Origin: Natronohydrobacter sp.
Lineage (GTDB): Bacteria; Pseudomonadota; Alphaproteobacteria; Rhodobacterales; Rhodobacteraceae
Reading direction: 5' to 3'
Assembly (NCBI GenBank): GCA_007123015.1
Contig: SKSL01000281.1
Location: 1-21,078 of the forward strand
Length of the DNA: 21,078 bases
The notes beneath the pieces are model-generated. The model ran no database searches and was not told the origin of the DNA. It worked only from the letters and a program-made list of their open reading frames with translations. Both the position numbers and the translations under genes were made by a program. How positions within the stretch are numbered: the first letter of the stretch is position 1; each line of letters begins with the position of its first letter. Of the stretch, positions 18,658-21,078 are shown in pieces.

Positions 18658-18715
18658 TGCGGATTACTCCTGAAATCGGTCAGAAGAGTTGTTTCATGTC
18701 CGCCATGAAGTAACC

Positions 18716-18729
18716 TTGACCTGAATCAA
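18716..18729 (-). promoter_or_regulatory. FNR box upstream of ccoGHIS
   Basis: TTGAC-CTGA-ATCAA on the plus strand (TTGATTCAGGTCAA on the minus strand) differs by one base from the FNR consensus TTGAT-N4-ATCAA. Its centre is about 65 nt upstream of the ccoG start. FnrL control of cbb3 oxidase genes under low oxygen is established in Rhodobacter and Paracoccus. Activation of ccoGHIS from here is the natural reading. Confidence 0.8.
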
Positions 18730-18892
18730 ACCTAAGTCCTGTATGCATATTTGGACAACATGACGCAGGGCAGCGCGGGCGAAACGGATTGTGCCTGATA
18801 CCCACAGCGAACTGCAGAGCCGCGCATGGCTGAACAAGCTGATGTCACCTCGCGCGCTGGATAGCGTGTCGTGGAAATCTGTGCGTCCTGCC

Positions 18893-18906
18893 TTGATGCA
18901 GATCAA
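18893..18906. promoter_or_regulatory. Second, perfect FNR box overlapping the LysR stop codon
   Basis: TTGAT-GCAG-ATCAA is an exact match to TTGAT-N4-ATCAA. Its right arm covers the TGA stop of the LysR gene (18903-18905). It lies about 240 bp upstream of ccoG. The stretch between (18658-18902, 245 bp) has no gene I can support, only the other FNR box. It may drive a second ccoG transcript or a small RNA, or be a relic of a lost FNR-controlled gene. Confidence 0.65.
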
Positions 18907-19811
18907 ACCGGGCGCGCAGCATGGCTCAAGGCCGGGGCTGCGGCCGCTTCGCGCTGCACCCAGCGCACAAAGGCGCGTAATGGCGGGCGCTGGATCCCCG
19001 GGCGCGTCAGCAGATAATACCCGCGCGGTGTGTTGTCGCGCAGAACAACCTGCAAGCGACCTAACTGCAGATCATCTGCCACCAAGCCCTCAGTGACCAC
19101 CGCCAAGCCCTGACCCGCGCGTGCCGCATCAAGCATCAGATCGCCGGGCAGATGGACCATGCCGCCGCGCCGTGGCTTCGGCACGCCTTGCCGCGTCAGA
19201 AACTCCAGCGCTTCGTTATGGCCCAGCTCGCTCAGCCAAGGCAGTTGGGTCAGCGTCTCGGGGTCGCTCAGATCGTGCCCTTGCAGAATGGACGGCGCCC
19301 CGACCACCACCAGCGAGACTGGCAAGAGCAGCGCGGCGTCCAGTCCGGGCCAATAGCCCGTGCCATGCCGGATCGCCGCGTCATAGCCGCCGGGTTCCAG
19401 CTTGCGCAGCGCGGGGCTGGGGTCGAGCACCAGATCGGCCTTCGGATGTGATGCCCGGAACCGGCCCAGACGCGGCACCAGCCAGGCGCTGGCAAACATC
19501 GGGGTCGTGGTCAGATGCAGCGCGCGTTCATCCTGCGCGGCGGTCACATCGCGCACAATCCGGGCGAGTTCATCGAAGCCCTGTCGCAGCCCTTCGGCCA
19601 GATGGCGGCCTTCATCGGTCAACTCGATCCCGCGCCCGCTGCGCGCCACCAGCGCCAGATCGAGCGTTTTCTCCAGATTTCGGATTTGCTGGCTGACAGC
19701 AGCATGCGTGACGCCCAGCCGGTCTGCAGCCGTGACCACAGACCCTGTCTCGGCCAGTACCGAGAATGCCCGCAAAGCAGAGAGCGGGGGCATCGTCTGC
19801 CAGTCAATCAT
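18903..19811 (-). CDS. LysR-family transcriptional regulator, GcvA-like
   Basis: This is a 302-aa DNA-binding regulator. The N-terminal winged helix-turn-helix covers about residues 8-66 (PPLSALRAF, AADRLGVTHAAVSQQIRNLE). A LysR substrate-binding domain follows from about residue 93 (ERALHLTTTPMFASAWLVPRL). The PPLSALRAF start and the effector-domain pattern are of the GcvA/AmpR-like group common in Rhodobacterales. The effector is unknown. No clear Shine-Dalgarno precedes the ATG. The gene sits between ccoP and ccoG, on the same strand, splitting the usual ccoNOQP-ccoGHIS order. It diverges from a 49-codon ORF. A palindrome in the divergent gap could be its operator. Confidence 0.93.
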   Translation of the reverse strand: MIDWQTMPPLSALRAFSVLAETGSVVTAADRLGVTHAAVSQQIRNLEKTLDLALVARSGRGIELTDEGRHLAEGLRQGFDELARIVRDVTAAQDERALHLTTTPMFASAWLVPRLGRFRASHPKADLVLDPSPALRKLEPGGYDAAIRHGTGYWPGLDAALLLPVSLVVVGAPSILQGHDLSDPETLTQLPWLSELGHNEALEFLTRQGVPKPRRGGMVHLPGDLMLDAARAGQGLAVVTEGLVADDLQLGRLQVVLRDNTPRGYYLLTRPGIQRPPLRAFVRWVQREAAAAPALSHAARPV

Positions 19812-19829
19812 GTCAGTTTTTCTAACATA

Positions 19830-19844
19830 TCGGAATCTTTCCGA
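19830..19844. promoter_or_regulatory. Palindrome in the LysR / small-ORF divergent gap (candidate operator)
   Basis: TCGGAA-TCT-TTCCGA has perfect 6-bp arms and lies 19 bp from the LysR start codon. It is flanked by a wider CTAA (19822-19825) / TTAG (19851-19854) pair with nearly the same centre. LysR regulators commonly bind such dyads in the shared gap with a divergent target. Binding here is inference. Confidence 0.45.
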
Positions 19845-19868
19845 AGTGGATTAGGCCAGCCATATATG
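19839..19868 (+). promoter_or_regulatory. Candidate promoter of the 49-codon ORF
   Basis: TTCCGA (19839-19844) is followed after 18 nt by TATATG (19863-19868), about 40 nt upstream of the ORF start. The -35-like part overlaps the palindrome at 19830-19844, so a regulator bound there would affect this promoter. Confidence 0.3.
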
Positions 19869-19907
19869 CAATTTGGAGCTCAGGAAACCCCAAAGGCAGA
19901 GGCACCC

Positions 19908-20057
19908 ATGTTAGATTTCCATGCATATACGCTCTTTCTGGCAACCCGCACACAGGCTTTCGCTCCTTGGGCAGGCAAGGCTACGCAAGACCGTCGCCGC
20001 GCGGCAATGAAAAGCGACTTTGTCCGCTTTCGCGCGGCACCGAAGTCAGACCACTGA
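19908..20057 (+). CDS. Small ORF, 49 aa, unknown function
   Basis: This is a possible small protein starting MLDFHAYTLFLATRTQAF and ending APKSDH. A short amphipathic or hydrophobic N-terminal part (residues 1-12) is followed by a basic part rich in Arg and Lys. There is no membrane segment long enough to be sure of. GAGG lies 5 nt before the ATG. A strong hairpin terminator begins 13 nt after the stop codon. It uses TTA and several A/T-ending codons, unlike its neighbours. It diverges from the LysR gene, the usual place of a LysR target. I do not recognise a family. Expression is unproven. Confidence 0.55.
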   Translation: MLDFHAYTLFLATRTQAFAPWAGKATQDRRRAAMKSDFVRFRAAPKSDH

Positions 20058-20070
20058 GCCCAGAATCGCC

Positions 20071-20100
20071 AAAGGCCGGCCCCGCAAGGGACCGGCCTTT
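20071..20100. terminator. Bidirectional hairpin terminator between the small ORF and ccoP
   Basis: AAAGGCCGG (20071-20079) pairs with CCGGCCTTT (20092-20100). After one C/A mismatch, CCC pairs with GGG around a GCAA tetraloop (20084-20087). The stem ends in TTT on either strand. It lies between two convergent stops: 13 nt after the small ORF and 20 nt from the ccoP stop at 20121. It can end both transcripts and would separate ccoNOQP from the genes to the left. Confidence 0.85.
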
Positions 20101-20120
20101 GCCGCATGCTTTCTGCGATG

Positions 20121-21041
20121 TTACTGGCCACCACCCAACTGGTGGACATAGGCCGCCACAGCGCGGATTTCCGCTTCACGCAAACGCGTCTCGAAGCCCG
20201 GCATGACGCCGAAGCGGGAATAATAGATCGATTCCCGGATGAGCTCGGGCGATCCACCATAGAGCCAGACCTGATTGTTCAGCGCAGGCGCCCCGATGAA
20301 GTAATCGCCAGAACCATCATCCATATGGCAGGATGCACAGTTCAGCTCGTAATGCTCCTGCCCCAGCGCAGCGAGCTGCGCGTCGTGGTCAGAACCGGAC
20401 AGCGACAGGACATAGTTCACGACCTGATCGATCTCTTCATCGTCAAGCAGCCCGTCGCGACCGAAGGCAGGCATTTCCGACCAGCGCGCATCCGGGTAAT
20501 CCTCGTTGCGGATACCCCAGGTCACTGTGGTCAGAATGTCTTCCATCGTGCCGCCCCAGAGCCAGTCGTCATTGAGCAGGTTCGGAAAGCCGCTGGCCTG
20601 CACACCTGCCCCGCCTGTGCCATGGCATTGCGAACATTGCGCCCGAAACACCGAGCCTCCGGCATTGATCGCGAAGCGGTGTAATTCATCATTTTCGCGG
20701 ATCTCATCCAGATCTGTCTCGACCAATTGCACAAAGAACTGTTCATTGCGCGCCTCGAATTCCGAGATCTCCGTGGCGACATTGCCGCGTGACGAATACC
20801 CCAGAACGCCCGAAGTCGCTTGCTGAATGCCCGGCCAGGCTGGCATGGCGATCCAGTAGCCCACGGCCCAGATCACAGTGATGATGAAAATCCAGACCCA
20901 CCAGCGCGGCATCGGGTTGTCATATTCCTCGATCCCGTCCCAGCTATGGCCCGTGGTCGGCGGATCTTCTTTAAGCTTCACGGCCGGGTCGGGATATTGC
21001 CGCGACGGAGGCGTGACCTTGTTTTCGGAATTGTCAGCCAT
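20121..21041 (-). CDS. ccoP: Cytochrome cbb3 oxidase diheme subunit III (CcoP)
   Basis: This is the membrane-bound diheme cytochrome c subunit that passes electrons from soluble cytochrome c toward the catalytic subunit of the cbb3 oxidase. It has 306 aa. The N-terminus is cytoplasmic, with a membrane segment at residues 47-65 (WWVWIFIITVIWAVGYWIA), and the heme domains are periplasmic. Heme sites are CSQCH (136-140) and CASCH (235-239). Likely axial Met residues are Met190 (SEMPAFG) and Met280 (VMPGF). The ATG has GAGG about 8 nt upstream and overlaps a preceding stop by 1 nt (TGATG). A bidirectional terminator follows. Confidence 0.97.
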   Translation of the reverse strand: MADNSENKVTPPSRQYPDPAVKLKEDPPTTGHSWDGIEEYDNPMPRWWVWIFIITVIWAVGYWIAMPAWPGIQQATSGVLGYSSRGNVATEISEFEARNEQFFVQLVETDLDEIRENDELHRFAINAGGSVFRAQCSQCHGTGGAGVQASGFPNLLNDDWLWGGTMEDILTTVTWGIRNEDYPDARWSEMPAFGRDGLLDDEEIDQVVNYVLSLSGSDHDAQLAALGQEHYELNCASCHMDDGSGDYFIGAPALNNQVWLYGGSPELIRESIYYSRFGVMPGFETRLREAEIRAVAAYVHQLGGGQ

Positions 21042-21078
21042 CAGCGGGCCTCTTTCGGATCTTGGTGACGTCCCGTCC
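21041..21078 (-). CDS. ccoQ: Probable 3' end of ccoQ (cut by window edge)
   Basis: Only the last 11 codons and the stop are in the window. In the frame whose TGA overlaps the ccoP ATG as TGATG, the tail reads TGRHQDPKEAR. A KEAR-like end is what I remember for CcoQ in Rhodobacterales, and ccoQ normally precedes ccoP. Another frame would stop a few bases inside ccoP, so the frame choice is not certain. Confidence 0.45.
   Translation of the reverse strand, partial: TGRHQDPKEAR

Noticed and set aside
17476..18708. Open frame of 410 codons on the plus strand
   Set aside because: It is antisense to ccoG; the His/Asp/Arg-rich composition marks a shadow frame.
18694..18906. 70-codon minus-strand frame upstream of ccoG as a gene
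   Set aside because: It starts only at a TTG inside an FNR box, has no ribosome site or family resemblance, and overlaps the ccoG regulatory region. It is kept only as a finding about the gap.

Overview
The window reads as a stretch of a GC-rich alphaproteobacterial chromosome, most likely Rhodobacterales. The basis is the character of the proteins (RpoB of 1377 aa, a class II plant/alpha-type glutamate-cysteine ligase, the cbb3 assembly set ccoGHIS known in Rhodobacter as rdxBHIS) and the gene order ubiA / rsmE / gshA. Genus cannot be fixed from sequence alone. No insertion sequence, phage, CRISPR array, tRNA or rRNA was seen.

Left part (1-7308, minus strand): the transcription/translation operon rplJ-rplL-rpoB-rpoC, with rpoC cut by the left edge at the active-site NADFDGD motif. 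Its spacers are richly structured. There is an L10-leader-like region and a pair of competing hairpins over the rplJ ribosome site, a hairpin between rplJ and rplL, a 13-bp attenuator-type stem plus a second stem between rplL and rpoB, and a REP-like palindrome cluster between rpoB and rpoC.

Middle (7309-14388): on the minus strand, ubiA (ubiquinone prenyltransferase), a BON-like/OmpA-like membrane protein that probably binds peptidoglycan, and a small coiled-coil membrane protein lie upstream of rplJ, where rplK-rplA usually sit. On the plus strand, starting 12 bp from ubiA and diverging from it, are rsmE (16S rRNA m3U1498 methyltransferase), an unknown two-TM protein, gshA and an LpxL/HtrB-type acyltransferase.

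Right part (14376-21078, minus strand): cytochrome cbb3 oxidase genes. The end of ccoQ and all of ccoP sit at the right edge; ccoG-ccoH-ccoI-ccoS (copper import, maturation and assembly) follow further left. The structural and assembly genes are separated by a GcvA-like LysR regulator, a divergent 49-codon ORF with its own ribosome site, and a strong bidirectional terminator. Two FNR boxes lie between the LysR gene and ccoG. One is a near-consensus site placed to drive ccoGHIS under low oxygen. The other is a perfect TTGAT-N4-ATCAA palindrome overlapping the LysR stop codon, with no obvious target.

Most of the window is conserved core. The parts worth a second look are the rplJ leader switch, the spacer hairpins, the REP-like element, the orphan FNR box, and the LysR/small-ORF insertion in the cbb3 locus. 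I do not see convincing evidence of a wholly new multi-gene system.
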